Positions 62,939 to 64,000 of a stretch of DNA of 64,000 nucleotides are shown in pieces. Position 1 is the first letter of the stretch. Each line of letters begins with the position of its first letter. The stretch is from Clostridium tyrobutyricum DSM 2637 = ATCC 25755 = JCM 11008 (GTDB lineage: Bacteria; Bacillota; Clostridia; Clostridiales; Clostridiaceae), in assembly GCF_000359585.1 (NCBI RefSeq), contig NZ_APMH01000009.1, positions 1 through 64,000 of the forward strand. The letters run 5' to 3'. The position numbers were made by a program, and so were the translations under genes. The notes under the pieces are model-generated. The model saw only the letters and a program-made list of their open reading frames with translations. It searched no databases and was not told the DNA's origin.

Positions 62939-63322
62939 ATGTTGATAGAAATTGATTTTGAATCTGACATTCCAATATATGAACAACTTAAGAGGCAATT
63001 AATAGAGGGAATAGCATCAGGGGACCTGAAAAGCGGGGATAATCTTCCTTCTGTAAGACATATGGCAGAAGACATAGGAATAAATCTCCATACAGTAAAT
63101 AAAGCATATAACGAACTGAAATCAGAAGGATATCTGAATATAGACAGGAGGAAAGGTGCAGTAATAAACTCGGATATTCCTAAGAACAGTAAAGAATTAA
63201 ATGAAAGACTTGAAGATGAATTAAAATATTTAATAGCGAGAGCTCATTTAAATGGAGCAGATGAGAGGGATTTTCTCAGATTATGCAGCGACATATTTAA
63301 AAAATACAATAAAAGTTTATAG
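62939..63322 (+). CDS. GntR/YtrA-family transcriptional regulator
   Basis: 127 residues from ATG 62939 (site AGGAGGTG; the GTG at 62930 is inside it). Winged helix (IPIYEQLKRQLIEGIASGDLKSGDNLPSVRHMAEDIGINLHTVNKAY) with a short C-terminal dimerisation helix as in YtrA. Cotranscribed with a DUF1648-type membrane protein. Confidence 0.88.
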   Translation: MLIEIDFESDIPIYEQLKRQLIEGIASGDLKSGDNLPSVRHMAEDIGINLHTVNKAYNELKSEGYLNIDRRKGAVINSDIPKNSKELNERLEDELKYLIARAHLNGADERDFLRLCSDIFKKYNKSL

Positions 63323-63339
63323 AAAGGGGAGAGTTAACT

Positions 63340-64000
63340 ATGAAGGAAAATTTGTTCCTGTCTTTGTATCTATTTTTCATATTTATAGTAGTTACTGTTG
63401 TAAGCGTGCTTATGCCAAAACTTTCAAGAAAAGAAATTGTATTTGGAGTCAGAGTGCCGGAAAGTAAAATAAATATGCAGGAAATCAGGGATATAAAGAA
63501 AAGGTATGTAGTGAATAATCTACTGATAGAGATTCCTGCTGCAGTTTTGTTTACTTTCCTAAATTATATATTCTTTAGTGTAGGCATGATTCTTTTTACT
63601 GTCTTTGCATTTATATTTATAAATTATTTTGTGTATTTGATATCCAATAGACAGATGAAAGCTTTGAAGAACCAGCAAAACTGGTTCAACGGCAAGAAGC
63701 AGTCAGTAGTCGTAGATACTGATTTTTCAAGAGAGAGAATAAATACACTTGTATCCCCCTGGTTTTTTATAATTCCAGTAATTATAGTTGTTATAAATAT
63801 AGCTTTAGGATATTCAAATTATAGTGGACTTCCATCCAGGGTTCCCACTCATTGGGACTTTTCGGGGAATATAACAGGTTATCAGAATAAATCACTTTTT
63901 CTGATATGGGAGATGCCAATAACTCAGATTTTTATTACAGCTGTATTTTTTATATGCTACAAGTCCATAGGCTGGTCGAAACAGCAGCTAAGTCCTCCAA
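63340..64000 (+). CDS. DUF1648-domain membrane protein, partial at window edge
   Basis: Open frame from ATG 63340 (site GAAAGGGGAG) through the right edge, 220 codons visible. Membrane helices near 5-25, 68-100 and 145-165, a YKNPEI-type EIVFGVRVPESK segment and the DUF1648 motif SGLPSRVPTHWDFSGNITGY. SdpI-like proteins of this type act in immunity or signalling. Operon partner of the GntR regulator. Confidence 0.75.
   Translation, partial: MKENLFLSLYLFFIFIVVTVVSVLMPKLSRKEIVFGVRVPESKINMQEIRDIKKRYVVNNLLIEIPAAVLFTFLNYIFFSVGMILFTVFAFIFINYFVYLISNRQMKALKNQQNWFNGKKQSVVVDTDFSRERINTLVSPWFFIIPVIIVVINIALGYSNYSGLPSRVPTHWDFSGNITGYQNKSLFLIWEMPITQIFITAVFFICYKSIGWSKQQLSPP

Overview
The window is AT-rich (roughly one third G+C by eye), uses strong AGGAGG-type ribosome binding sites with many TTG and GTG starts, and carries a Spo0E-type sporulation phosphatase, S-box, guanidine-I, adenine and yjdF RNA leaders and many small one-component regulators. 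This points to a Clostridium-type Firmicute chromosome. I cannot name the species. I saw no tRNA, rRNA, CRISPR array or prophage module.

Layout. 0-3.6 kb: a vancomycin-resistance-like regulatory locus (vanR-vanS, a vanZ-like gene, and a VanY/DacA-like D,D-carboxypeptidase cut at the window edge by what looks like the end of an IS110-family element); no vanH, vanA or vanX is present. 3.8-16.8 kb: small accessory operons, including a decayed hydrolase, a lipoprotein and site-2-protease-like gene, a TetR plus radical SAM pair, PadR plus membrane protein, MerR, four-gene XRE/membrane-protein modules, a B12-type radical SAM enzyme, an esterase, a guanidine-I riboswitch with its SMR exporter, and an effector-binding-domain gene. 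16.9-31 kb: a decay zone with a CAAX protease, glycosyltransferase remnants, an ABC transporter that has lost its ATPase, a complete IS110 element with a candidate bridge RNA, transposase remnants, an ECF sigma/anti-sigma pair, an Rrf2 regulator facing a shortened PNPOx gene, a second copy of the effector-binding gene, and a small type I toxin-antitoxin-like locus. 31-42.9 kb: drug export, with two DHA2 efflux pumps, a MacB/FtsX-type ABC exporter, their divergent regulators, an EamA exporter and a Spo0E-like gene.

43-56 kb is more housekeeping in character: an adenine riboswitch on adenine deaminase, a HAD phosphatase, a DUF134/NifX-like pair, an ArsR regulator with a four-domain CoA-disulfide-reductase/rhodanese/TusA/DsrE protein, a flippase, DNA-3-methyladenine glycosylase I, a second (truncated) DUF2975/HTH pair, a cupin and an amino-acid permease. 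57-62 kb is a sulfur-acquisition operon: SAM-I riboswitch, a second long hairpin, a sulfonate-type ABC importer (permease, ATPase, lipoprotein) and a cytoplasmic arylsulfotransferase-family protein. The window ends with a yjdF RNA and yjdF gene and a GntR-controlled membrane protein running off the right edge.

The most notable items are the IS110 element with a possible bridge-RNA guide match and a second related element end at the window edge, the type I toxin-like locus with a hairpin masking its ribosome binding site, the TTAAG direct repeats shared by the vanR and vanZ promoters, and the sulfur operon pairing sulfonate import with a cytosolic arylsulfotransferase.
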